Shown piece after piece: positions 43,728-51,911 of a stretch of DNA of 64,000 bases. The translations under genes were made by a program, and so were the position numbers. The DNA lies in assembly GCF_900156625.1 (NCBI RefSeq), contig NZ_FTOB01000004.1, forward strand, positions 806,001 through 870,000, read 5' to 3'. Source of the DNA: Zobellia uliginosa (lineage in GTDB: Bacteria; Bacteroidota; Bacteroidia; Flavobacteriales; Flavobacteriaceae). The notes under the pieces are model-generated. The model was not told the DNA's origin. It saw only the letters and a list, made by a program, of their open reading frames with translations, and ran no database searches. Positions within the stretch are counted from its first letter, which is position 1. Every line of letters starts with the position of its first letter.

Positions 43728-46700
43728 TTCGGATTGCCTATATAACTGTTCAATTCAAATTTTAAGAACTCAAATCCGTCTCCCGAATAGGGTTGCAGTT
43801 GGTCTTGACCATGGGATATGTTCCTGTCGGGAAATACTTTTTTTCCGATGTCGGAATTGGGGCTGCCGTTTACGAAGCAATTTTCAAGACTGCTGTTTAT
43901 GATTTTAATATCCGATAAACGGGCTACTTTGTATTCGAAGAAGCGTTTCCTTTGAATGCGCACCCCGTCGGTCAAGAATTTATGTTCGACCCAAATGAGC
44001 TCTTGGTCGGTATCGTAGTATGAAATTAAAAGCTGGGGAATGGTCACTTCCTGAATGCCCGAATTAAAAAGGGTGCCACTTATTTTATCATCTTCAAAAA
44101 TCAGTTCTTGCAAGCTTACTTGTTTGTATAGATCGGTGTTGGCCACATTTCCCGCGCATTGCAGGTTGAACTTTGTGGGTTGCTCATCGAAGGTCATTGG
44201 GGTAAACTGGTCTGGATCAAAAGTAGGGGGCAAGGTGTCTTTGGTAGATGACCAGGCAATACCTTCAAAGTCTATTCTAAAGGTAGTGGTCTCCTTGGGC
44301 ATCAATTTATGCTTGGCTACATCTTTCGCGTTATAGGTGGCCAGTTCTTTGTTCTGGTCATTATAGAGTGTGCCCTTAATTACCACATCCGCTGGAACAT
44401 GGTCTACATTTTGAAGCTCCCCGATAATGCTGTAACTCCCTTGGTATTGTACAAGCCGGGCCTTTAGCACCTCAAGAACAGGTTGTTTTAGAACGTCTTC
44501 ATGATGGGTCTGCTGGGTGGTGATCTTTCGTCGACCGTGATTGAAAAAAGTGGTGTTGTTCGAAGTGAACAATTGGTCGGGCGGTAGGTCGTTGTCTAGG
44601 GACGAAGGCTCGATATACCATTTCCCCTTCTTTTTGATAAGGCTGTGGTAGTAGTCTTTGTGAATGCTCTCAAGGGGGGTGATCCATCTGGTGGCCGCCT
44701 TTACCCGGGCACTGGTGTCATTTTGCCGTAAAAATTCGATGCCTAAAGAATCGAGCTTGGCGTAGGAACTGAGAATACCATCGGTGACGGAAACCTCAAG
44801 CATATACTGGGCAATGGTTTTGTCGCTATCGGGATTCAAAAATGAATAGGCCTTGTTGAATTCCTTGAAGTCAAGAGCGTCATAGTAGGCTTCGACTACG
44901 TTCGAGGGGGCTATCTGATCTACGTTTTTGATATAGAAAATATAAGTGCCATAGCCTAATATGATCAATAGTATAAAGGCCCAGATATGATTGATGATAA
45001 TCAATCGTTTTGGGAAGTTGTTATGGTCTATGGCGTATTTTACGAACTCGCCCTGTGGTAGGGGCTTTAGTTTTAATGCCCTGACCCATATCCACTGAAT
45101 ATTTATGACAAAGGCCAGTAAGACCGTAAGAATGGGAATGATGCCCCACATGAGCTTTAGGGCCACATGTACGTCTTCTTTAGGCATAATGGTGGGGAAT
45201 GGCGGTACGTTCAGTTTTTCCCAAACCATAATACCGTTTTCCAATTGCTGTAGGCGTTGCCATCCGCAAAAGTAGAGAATGGGGTCGTAGAATTTGTCGT
45301 TTGAGAATATGTATTTCAGATTGTATTTTTCGGGTACGGTCAAGAATTGCTGTAAAGAGCCGATGCCCTCAACTCCCCTAAATTTTGAATTTTCAAGGCG
45401 TTCAATGGCCCTGGTCGTCAGTTCGGGCAACCGACGTGCGGAGTGGTAATTGCCATCTACCGTCATGGCTTGGGTCTGCGCCGAAAGCCATGCCATTTGA
45501 TCGCCGAAGCCCAAAGGTAGGTAGCGCCAGTGGTCGTGCGAATCTTGGCTTAAAAAATTGACAATGGGCTGCATCTTTATTTTCTGCGGTTGAGATGGCC
45601 TAAAATAGCCTAGGCTCATGGTAAAGATGACCATGAAAAGCATACCGCCTACAATAAGACCTCCCAAAATACGATGGTAAACACGGCCCCAATTTTCCTG
45701 AATACGCTCTTTTAGGTCACCTTCTACCATCCGGTAGGCGAACTCGCCAAAAAGCGGTAGTGCCATAATGGTAGCCCAGAGCGTAAAGCGGTCCAAGGTT
45801 AATATGTTAAAAGCCGTTTCGCCGAGCAGCTTCAGGGGCAGGGGGGTGGTGCCTCCGGTTCCCAAAAGGGTCAGCATTGAGAACGATAAACCGAAAAAGA
45901 TATAGCGTCGGCTATAATAACGGTAAAAAAGAAAGGGTAGGATAAACGTTAGAATCCCCCATGGAATAACGAAGAATACGAGTCCCGATGAGGTTACCTC
46001 AAGAAAATTGTCCCTTGAGCCATGCGGAATGGGGACTTGGGTAATGGGGTTTTTCTTTGAATTGATCCAGTAGGGCAGAATACAGGTAACGATAAGGAAC
46101 AAAGAGGAAAAACCGAAAATAACGATACGCCAGAACAGCTTTTTAAATTGTTTGAAAAAGACCCCGAAACGTACTTCCGTAAAACTGTTCACCTGGTCTC
46201 TGGCCGAGTCCATCACCGCCATTCCCAGTAAGGGAAAGATAAAGAAAATCATACCGAAAATGGGCGTCACATGATGTGAGGTTACTGTTACGGCAATCAA
46301 TGAAAGACTGGTAGCCAGGTATCTTGATTTTCCGGTTTTTACCCAGAGGTATATTTCGGGCAGGGAATGTAAAAGTACCGATAGTCCTATGATACTGGGC
46401 AATTGCCCGAAAATATGAAGGGTTTCTACAAAAGTGGAAGAAAAGACGGCCAACAGGGCGGTATACCCGGCTATTTTCCGGTCTCCGGTCATTAATAGAC
46501 CAAAACGATAGGCCCCCGTTATAAACAGGACAATGCCGATTATCGCCACGCTGAACATTCCAAACTTGAGTCCTCCTATATGGGAGAGAATGCCGATGGA
46601 TTGATGTACCAATGGGGGATAGGCCTGCACGGTAAATCCAGTGTACCATCGATAGTCCCACGGCTCAAACCAACTATTGGCATAATGGTCCGCAAAAAAC

Positions 46701-46810
46701 AGATGGATCAGGGCATCATAAGTTGTCTCAAGAGTGAAGAAAATGCTAGACCCGTGAAAGGCAATACCTATGACCAGTGCTAAGATCAATAATACATTGG
46801 TACGTTGCAT
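43724..46810 (-). CDS. Large polytopic membrane protein, possible glycosyltransferase-C type
   Basis: A 1028-residue protein. Residues 1-420 contain about ten hydrophobic helices with LETTYDALIHLFFADHYANS and WDYRWYTGFTVQAYPPLVHQ, a pattern seen in PTPS-related and GT-C-like membrane proteins: a periplasmic loop with Asp and Trp after the first helix. A second membrane part lies near residues 560-630; the last 400 residues are soluble and contain DUF-like beta domains (NKAYSFLNPDSDKTIAQYML, LQYQGSYSIIGELQNVDHV-type). It is the first gene of the leftward operon. It could polymerise or transfer sugars outside the membrane; this is inference from fold and place. No polymerase of a known exopolysaccharide pathway is otherwise present. 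Confidence 0.7.
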   Translation of the reverse strand: MQRTNVLLILALVIGIAFHGSSIFFTLETTYDALIHLFFADHYANSWFEPWDYRWYTGFTVQAYPPLVHQSIGILSHIGGLKFGMFSVAIIGIVLFITGAYRFGLLMTGDRKIAGYTALLAVFSSTFVETLHIFGQLPSIIGLSVLLHSLPEIYLWVKTGKSRYLATSLSLIAVTVTSHHVTPIFGMIFFIFPLLGMAVMDSARDQVNSFTEVRFGVFFKQFKKLFWRIVIFGFSSLFLIVTCILPYWINSKKNPITQVPIPHGSRDNFLEVTSSGLVFFVIPWGILTFILPFLFYRYYSRRYIFFGLSFSMLTLLGTGGTTPLPLKLLGETAFNILTLDRFTLWATIMALPLFGEFAYRMVEGDLKERIQENWGRVYHRILGGLIVGGMLFMVIFTMSLGYFRPSQPQKIKMQPIVNFLSQDSHDHWRYLPLGFGDQMAWLSAQTQAMTVDGNYHSARRLPELTTRAIERLENSKFRGVEGIGSLQQFLTVPEKYNLKYIFSNDKFYDPILYFCGWQRLQQLENGIMVWEKLNVPPFPTIMPKEDVHVALKLMWGIIPILTVLLAFVINIQWIWVRALKLKPLPQGEFVKYAIDHNNFPKRLIIINHIWAFILLIILGYGTYIFYIKNVDQIAPSNVVEAYYDALDFKEFNKAYSFLNPDSDKTIAQYMLEVSVTDGILSSYAKLDSLGIEFLRQNDTSARVKAATRWITPLESIHKDYYHSLIKKKGKWYIEPSSLDNDLPPDQLFTSNNTTFFNHGRRKITTQQTHHEDVLKQPVLEVLKARLVQYQGSYSIIGELQNVDHVPADVVIKGTLYNDQNKELATYNAKDVAKHKLMPKETTTFRIDFEGIAWSSTKDTLPPTFDPDQFTPMTFDEQPTKFNLQCAGNVANTDLYKQVSLQELIFEDDKISGTLFNSGIQEVTIPQLLISYYDTDQELIWVEHKFLTDGVRIQRKRFFEYKVARLSDIKIINSSLENCFVNGSPNSDIGKKVFPDRNISHGQDQLQPYSGDGFEFLKFELNSYIGNPK

Positions 46811-46895
46811 TGAGGTTATTTGTCAGAAAATATAACATTGTAAAGGTATTAATATTGTATTTCATCGATGGTATTGCTTATCTATGGCAATACGC

Positions 46896-46965
46896 CATTC
46901 GTCTACAGTTAAGTGTAAATCAGCAATTTCGAGTCTGAAAAGGCGCTGATGGGAGGGTAAATTTG
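46896..46965 (+). promoter_or_regulatory. LytTR-type box and promoter of the flippase/glycosyltransferase operon
   Basis: CATTCGTCTACAGTTAAG (46896-46913) is identical over 18 bases to the box at 31925. A perfect -7 box TAAATTTG (46958-46965) starts 62 bp after the box start. The second half-site, 21 bp on, is weak. The promoter points toward the flippase gene. Confidence 0.65.
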
Positions 46966-47025
46966 TCAATGCGTACTAGCAAACGGCCTGTCAGAATCCA
47001 ACGATGTAAAGTAGGTGAGTTTTAG

Positions 47026-47136
47026 ATGATGGTCGTGAAGCGTTTCTTCCATAACATTGGAGGAAGATGTGGAATAGACGCCCTAAGACGCGGTGAAAGC
47101 ATGGAGGAGAGGGCAAATCAAGAAATGTTTTATTGA
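47026..47136 (+). CDS. Possible 36-residue leader peptide
   Basis: A short frame (MMVVKRFFHNIGGRCGIDAL..., basic and with one Cys) lies in the long 5' leader of the flippase operon. It has no recognised family. It may be a chance frame; there is no independent sign of translation. Confidence 0.2.
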   Translation: MMVVKRFFHNIGGRCGIDALRRGESMEERANQEMFY

Positions 47137-47369
47137 TTTTGTCTATGAAACGCAAAATAATTCTATGAAATGCTACATTTTGTCGATTATAAGTTAAATC
47201 TTACAATATTTCTACGAAATGACGTTTACGTACTATGCTTAGATTAACCGAAATAGGGCTATCTAATTATTTGAAAAACAGAGTGTTCATCTGACGTAAA
47301 AGAAATCGGTCATGTGGAAAAGTAGAAATATAAGGGGTAAGACCTAGTATACAACCTAATAATAGAATC

Positions 47370-48638
47370 ATGACCGCCATCAAATTAATGTTGAAGAAAG
47401 TGTCCCAAGAACAGTTGTTCATGGGGAGCGTACTTTTGGTAAACGGTGGCAACTACCTATACAATTTATTATTGGGGCGCCTATTGGGCCCTGCCGCTTT
47501 TTCGGAAGCAGCACTTTTGGTAACCTTATTATTGGTCTTGTCCTTTATGGGAATGACCTTTCAGCTGGCTACCGCAAAATTTGCGGTTATTTTTTCGGGC
47601 CGTGAATGGGATGTGTTCAAAAACATCAGTTACCGTCAGGCTAGTATAGTAGGTCTGGTCATAGGAATTCTCATTCTTGCTTTTTCAAAACAACTGCAAT
47701 CGCTTTTCAATACCAATAGCCATTGGATGTTTGTCATCTTCGGCCTAGGTATACCTATTTACTTTTTTATGAGTGTTAATAGGGGGGCTTATCAAGGTAG
47801 ACAAGAGTTTGCCAAATTGTCCATCACCTATCAGACCGAAATGTGGAGCCGATTGCTATTAACCATGATCTTGCTCTTTTGGTTAGATATTGAGCCTGGA
47901 ACATTGGTAGCCTTGGGTATCTTTTTGTCTTTTCTGTTCGGGCTTTTTCCTTCCGATAGTACGTCCATATCCTTTAAGGAATCTAGAAAGTTGAGTCCAG
48001 ATAATGCAAAGCGGGTCTCACAGTTTATCTGGTTGACCGCTTGTTACGAGTTTACCCAGATCATAATAAACAATAGTGACGTATTGTTGGTGAAGCATTA
48101 CTTCGAACCTGTGGAGGCGGGGCTATATGCTTCATTGGCCCTAATAGGTAGGGTAGTGTATTTTGTGGCATGGATGTTCGTGATGTTACTGTTGCCCGTA
48201 GTGGTACAAAAACAAAAAGATGGACAACCAACGGCCCCGATTTTATTTAAATATGTATCGTATATAGGACTGTTGTCGGCCGGTATCGTGGTGGTCTGTT
48301 ACTTTTTTCCGGAATTGATCATAACCCTTATGTTCGGGGATTCCTATATCGCTATGTCTAGCTTGTTATGGCAGTACGCCCTGGCCACATCACTGTTTGC
48401 CATATCGAATATTTTCGCCTATTACTTTTTGTCCCTAGACCACTATGTACCCGTAATCCTTTCAGGGGTATTGGGGCTTTCACAGATTTTATTGGTAGTG
48501 CTTTATCATGAGAGTCTTGATCGTGTGGTACATATGCAGCTTATTGCCATGTCGGTACTATTGTTGGTTCAGTTGCTGTATTTCGCCCATAAGGAATTAG
48601 GCCGAAACGGCACACCCGAAAAAGCTAGGGAAAAATAA
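47370..48638 (+). CDS. Wzx-like polysaccharide flippase
   Basis: A 422-residue inner-membrane protein with twelve hydrophobic helices. The N-terminal LVNGGNYLYNLLLGRLLGPA is the classical opening of oligosaccharide flippases of the MOP superfamily, and FTQIIINNSDVLLVKHYFEP is another family landmark (residues 230-250). The last helices end in a basic tail (HKELGRNGTPEKAREK). It resembles PelG and Wzx. It is followed at 68 bp by a glycosyltransferase gene and would export a lipid-linked or nascent polymer. Start at ATG 47370. Confidence 0.88.
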   Translation: MTAIKLMLKKVSQEQLFMGSVLLVNGGNYLYNLLLGRLLGPAAFSEAALLVTLLLVLSFMGMTFQLATAKFAVIFSGREWDVFKNISYRQASIVGLVIGILILAFSKQLQSLFNTNSHWMFVIFGLGIPIYFFMSVNRGAYQGRQEFAKLSITYQTEMWSRLLLTMILLFWLDIEPGTLVALGIFLSFLFGLFPSDSTSISFKESRKLSPDNAKRVSQFIWLTACYEFTQIIINNSDVLLVKHYFEPVEAGLYASLALIGRVVYFVAWMFVMLLLPVVVQKQKDGQPTAPILFKYVSYIGLLSAGIVVVCYFFPELIITLMFGDSYIAMSSLLWQYALATSLFAISNIFAYYFLSLDHYVPVILSGVLGLSQILLVVLYHESLDRVVHMQLIAMSVLLLVQLLYFAHKELGRNGTPEKAREK

Positions 48639-48654
48639 ATTATGAAAACAAAAC

Positions 48655-48675
48655 ATAGGGAGGGGAGCTCCCTAT
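48655..48675 (+). promoter_or_regulatory. Hairpin between the flippase and GT4 genes
   Basis: ATAGGGAG (48655-48662) pairs perfectly with CTCCCTAT (48668-48675), loop GGGAG. There is no T-run, so it is not a normal terminator; it may adjust translation or mRNA stability within the operon. Confidence 0.45.
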
Positions 48676-48706
48676 ATGAAATCGCCATGAATTTTAAGTC
48701 TATACT

Positions 48707-49945
48707 ATGAAATTAGCCATTGTAACCGCATATCCCCCCAGTAAAGTAACCTTGACCGAATACGGGTATTATCTTGTAAAACACTTTAGGTTGCAAGAAG
48801 AGGTCACCGAAATTATTTTAATGACCGATAGAACCGAGGGTCCAAAAGACCTTTCCTTTGAGGGCGAGGGTTGTAAGATTACGGTTGCCGAGTGCTGGGA
48901 TTTTAATAGTTATACCAATTTATGGCGGGTCAACAAGGCCATCAAGACCCATAGTCCCGATGCCGTACTTTTTAACCTACAGTTTTTGAAGTTCGGGGAC
49001 AAAAAGATACCGGCAGCCTTAGGGTTGATGTTGCCTTATATGAGCAAGTTAAAAGGTATCCCGACTATTTCCTTGCTGCACAATATCTTGGAACAAGTAG
49101 ATTTGGATAGTGCGGGCTTTACCAAAAGCAAGTTGCTTCAGAAGATATACGGTTTTATCGGTACTACTTTGACGAAGTTCGTTTTGGCTTCCGATATATT
49201 GGCGGTGACCATCAGCAAATATGTGACTATTCTAGAAGAAAAATACAAGGCCAAGAATATTGCCTTGATCCCCCATGGGTCTTTCGAAACCCCACCGGAA
49301 CCTGATTTTAGCTTGCCCCCTGGGCCCAAGCAGGTAATGGCTTTTGGCAAGTTCGGTACCTATAAGAAGGTCGAGGTGCTTATTGAGGCCATAGAGGTCA
49401 TTCGAAATAGGAGCAATGAAGATATTGAAATTGTAATCGCCGGAACGGATAGTCCGAATACGCCGGGGTATCTAAAAAAAATGGAGGAAGTCTACAGTCA
49501 TGTCCCTCAAATACGCTTTACAGGCTATGTGGCCGAAGAAGATGTACCGGTTATTTTTGGCGAAAGCGCCGTTGTGGTCTTTCCTTATACCTCTACCACT
49601 GGTAGTTCGGGCGTATTGCACCAAGCCGGAAGTTATGGTAAAGCCGTGGCCTTACCTGATCTGGGCGATTTGAGCGTATTGGTTCAGGAAGAGGGGTATA
49701 GAGGGGAATTCTTTTTACCGGAAAACAAAGTGTCCCTAGCGGATGCAATAGAAAAAATACTCACCGATGAGGCCTACAGAACCGAACTGGCCCGGGCGAA
49801 TTACGAAGCGGCATGCTCACTACCAATGAGTGCTATCGCTAAAATGTATTTAGATTATTTCAAGGCCATTCAAGTACAAAAAACGAAAGGGCTGATAATC
49901 GATGTAAACGCCATCGGATTAACGCACGAAAAAACAAAAGCATAA
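48707..49945 (+). CDS. Glycosyltransferase family 4 protein
   Basis: A 412-residue GT-B glycosyltransferase. The N-terminal domain opens with MKLAIVTAYPPSKVTLTEYG and contains PTISLLHNILEQVDLDSAGF; the C-terminal nucleotide-sugar domain begins near residue 205 (KQVMAFGKFGTYKKVEVLIE) and has the acceptor/donor signature VVVFPYTSTTGSSGVLHQAG with the GT4 pattern of small residues. It is soluble or peripherally bound. It is cotranscribed with the flippase and the receiver-GT2 fusion. The sugar donor cannot be assigned. Confidence 0.88.
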   Translation: MKLAIVTAYPPSKVTLTEYGYYLVKHFRLQEEVTEIILMTDRTEGPKDLSFEGEGCKITVAECWDFNSYTNLWRVNKAIKTHSPDAVLFNLQFLKFGDKKIPAALGLMLPYMSKLKGIPTISLLHNILEQVDLDSAGFTKSKLLQKIYGFIGTTLTKFVLASDILAVTISKYVTILEEKYKAKNIALIPHGSFETPPEPDFSLPPGPKQVMAFGKFGTYKKVEVLIEAIEVIRNRSNEDIEIVIAGTDSPNTPGYLKKMEEVYSHVPQIRFTGYVAEEDVPVIFGESAVVVFPYTSTTGSSGVLHQAGSYGKAVALPDLGDLSVLVQEEGYRGEFFLPENKVSLADAIEKILTDEAYRTELARANYEAACSLPMSAIAKMYLDYFKAIQVQKTKGLIIDVNAIGLTHEKTKA

Positions 49946-49984
49946 ACAAAAAACAGGTCCCACACCTTTATAAAGTATACCATC

Positions 49985-51124
49985 ATGAAGATATTAACTA
50001 TTGACGACCAGCAACTGATCTTACTATCTGTAGAAAAGCGGTTGATAGAGCTAGGATATGAAGTAAGAACGGCCGGTTCGGGAGAGCTGGGCATTGAAAT
50101 ATACGACGACTTCCAACCCGATTTGGTCTTGGTCGATATCAATATGCCCGGTATGTCAGGACTTCAGGTCGTGAAGCATATCCGTACAGAGAAAAAATCA
50201 AAAACGCCTATTTTGATTATGTCGGGAAATACCGATGAAAATATAATCGTAGACGGTTTTGATTTGGGCATCAACGATTATATGAAAAAACCGGTAAGTC
50301 TAGAGGAGATGGCCGCACGTATAAAACGTATCGTAGGTGTGCCGGAAACTGAAGGGGAAACGATGAAGAGCAACGATGTACGAATGCTGCAGCAGCATTG
50401 CGTAGGTGTCGTTATACCCTGCTATAACGAGGAAGATCGCTTATCCGGACCCGAGTTCAAGGCTTTTGCCCATAAAAACCTAGGCTATCATTTATGTTTT
50501 GTAAATGACGGAAGTACCGATAAGACCCTTGAGGTGTTACAGGAACTTCGAAAAGGTCATGAATCGAATATAAGCATATACAATTGCGAGAAGAACGGAG
50601 GTAAGGCCGAAGCGGTACGACAAGGCGTCTTGCATATGATAAAAGATGAACAGTTAGATTATATAGGCTATTTAGATGCGGATCTTTCAACCGATTTTAG
50701 GGATTTTGATGACTTGGTCAAGACACTCGAAAATTCGCAGTTTAAAATAGTAAGCGGTTCGCGTATCAGTAGAATGGGGGCGAATATTACCAAAGAATCG
50801 GCTAGAAAAATCATAAGTATGACCATTAACATGATCATACAGACCATTTTGGGTATGCCGTTTAAAGATACCCAATGTGGGGCCAAGATTATGGACCGTG
50901 AGATAGCCTCTACTATGTTCAATAAAAAATTCATTACCAAATGGCTTTTTGATGTCGAGATATTTATGCGCATGAGAAAGCACTACGGAAAGGAAGAGGC
51001 CAAACGTATAATTTGCGAACAGCCGCTGAAAAGGTGGATCCACGCCGATGGTTCTAAATTATCTATGAAAGACTCGGTTAAAATTGTGGGTCAATTGGCC
51101 AAGATCGCGGTTTCCTATCGATAG
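49985..51124 (+). CDS. Receiver domain fused to GT2 glycosyltransferase
   Basis: A 379-residue two-domain protein. Residues 1-120 are a complete receiver: Asp7-Asp8, phosphoacceptor Asp51 (LVLVDINMPGMSG), Ser80 and Lys101/102. After a short linker (VPETEGETMKSND), residues 138-379 are a GT2 enzyme of the dolichyl-phosphate glucosyltransferase type: VIPCYNEEDRL, FVNDGSTDKT, the metal-binding Asp231-Asp233 in YLDADLSTDF, and KDTQCGAKIM. The domain joins glycosyl transfer to phosphorylation in one chain, so its activity may be switched by the kinases at 33-37 kb. No membrane helix is present. It starts 39 bp after the GT4 gene. Confidence 0.92.
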   Translation: MKILTIDDQQLILLSVEKRLIELGYEVRTAGSGELGIEIYDDFQPDLVLVDINMPGMSGLQVVKHIRTEKKSKTPILIMSGNTDENIIVDGFDLGINDYMKKPVSLEEMAARIKRIVGVPETEGETMKSNDVRMLQQHCVGVVIPCYNEEDRLSGPEFKAFAHKNLGYHLCFVNDGSTDKTLEVLQELRKGHESNISIYNCEKNGGKAEAVRQGVLHMIKDEQLDYIGYLDADLSTDFRDFDDLVKTLENSQFKIVSGSRISRMGANITKESARKIISMTINMIIQTILGMPFKDTQCGAKIMDREIASTMFNKKFITKWLFDVEIFMRMRKHYGKEEAKRIICEQPLKRWIHADGSKLSMKDSVKIVGQLAKIAVSYR

Positions 51125-51144
51125 GCCTCTAGAACCTTTTTAAA

Positions 51145-51201
51145 GACAGCTCAAAAGTCGTATTCATGAATAGGTGAATCGACCTTTGAGCTGTTTTTTT
51201 T
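51145..51201 (+). terminator. Terminator at the end of the polysaccharide operon
   Basis: ACAGCTCAAAAGTCG (51146-51160) pairs with CGACCTTTGAGCTGT (51180-51194) with one mismatch; the T-run follows directly. It ends the transcription unit after the receiver-GT2 gene. Confidence 0.85.
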
Positions 51202-51230
51202 GTACAATAAAGCTAAAGTATTCTTAATTG

Positions 51231-51262
51231 TTGGGTTAAATCAAAGCAAGTGCTTAGTTTTG
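51231..51262 (+). promoter_or_regulatory. Promoter and operator of the TetR gene
   Basis: TTG (51231-51233) and TAGTTTTG (51255-51262) with a 21-bp spacer form a Bacteroidota-type promoter. The operator CAAAGCAAGTGCTTAG (51242-51257) overlaps its -7 box, and a nearly identical palindrome lies before the following gene, so autoregulation is likely. Confidence 0.65.
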
Positions 51263-51279
51263 TCCTGTAGTATAAAACC

Positions 51280-51843
51280 ATGGCTAGAAAAAAGCAATAT
51301 AATGAAGAAGAGGTGATAGAAAAGGCCACGGCCCTTTTCTGGAAGAATGGCTATGAGGCCACTACCGTACGTATGTTGGAAAAGGAAATGGGGATCAACC
51401 AATTTTCTATCTATTCTAGTTTTGGCAATAAACAAGGCGTATTCTTAGAAAGTATCAAGGCCTACAAAAAAAGAATACGCTGCATAACCGAGAAGCTGGC
51501 GAGGTCGAATAACGGTAAGGAAGGTATCAGGCAATACTTCTATGATTTTTTAGAGTTTGCAAAAGAAGATGGTAAAAATAAGGGCTGTCTTGTGACCAAT
51601 ACGGTAAACGAGATCAATGCCGATACAGATCCGTTAATAATGGATCAGTTGATGGAATTTGCCAACAGTATCAAGCAGTTGTTTATTGATAATCTCTTGC
51701 AAGAGGAAGGAAAAACCGAGGAAGAAGCGAAGAGGCAATCGAATTATTTGATGAATAGTTTGCTGGGTTTGTCAGTTTCGTCAAAAGTTTTCGACCAATG
51801 TCAACTCAAAGACACTATTGAAATTACGTTTTTGAACCTATAA
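51280..51843 (+). CDS. TetR/AcrR-family transcriptional regulator
   Basis: A 187-residue repressor. The helix-turn-helix lies at residues 10-56: EEEVIEKATALFWKNGYEAT, MLEKEMGINQFSIYSSFGNK. The remaining helices form the ligand-binding and dimerisation domain with YDFLEFAKEDGKNKGCLVTN (Cys near residue 105), often seen in regulators of detoxification genes. It starts 37 bp after its own operator and reads toward the AhpD-like gene, which has the same operator. It therefore probably represses itself and that gene until a small molecule binds. Confidence 0.93.
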   Translation: MARKKQYNEEEVIEKATALFWKNGYEATTVRMLEKEMGINQFSIYSSFGNKQGVFLESIKAYKKRIRCITEKLARSNNGKEGIRQYFYDFLEFAKEDGKNKGCLVTNTVNEINADTDPLIMDQLMEFANSIKQLFIDNLLQEEGKTEEEAKRQSNYLMNSLLGLSVSSKVFDQCQLKDTIEITFLNL

Positions 51844-51862
51844 AAATTTTTTTACACCTTAA

Positions 51863-51878
51863 CTAAGCATTTGCTTAG
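51863..51878 (+). promoter_or_regulatory. TetR operator before the AhpD-like gene
   Basis: CTAAGCATTTGCTTAG is a perfect palindrome (7-bp arms, 2-bp centre). On the opposite strand the site at 51242-51257 reads CTAAGCACTTGCTTTG, so the two agree at 14 of 16 bases. It lies 34 bp before the ATG at 51912. Confidence 0.7.
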
Positions 51879-51911
51879 AAATGAATCGAATATTAAATAA
51901 AAATTGAAACT

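Larger units (their letters stand above)
46811..47369. other. Intergenic region between divergent polysaccharide operons
   Basis: It contains the LytTR-type promoter at 46896-46965 and, downstream of it, a roughly 400-base leader before the flippase gene. The leader holds a possible 36-codon frame (47026-47136) and three copies of TCTAYGAAAYG (47142-47152, 47162-47172, 47211-47221). No other gene is seen. Confidence 0.55.

Noticed and set aside
38658-51124. A complete Pel or cellulose (Bcs) exopolysaccharide operon.
   Set aside because: Only TPR-barrel, flippase and glycosyltransferase parts are similar; key partners such as PelA, PelD, PelE or BcsA are missing.
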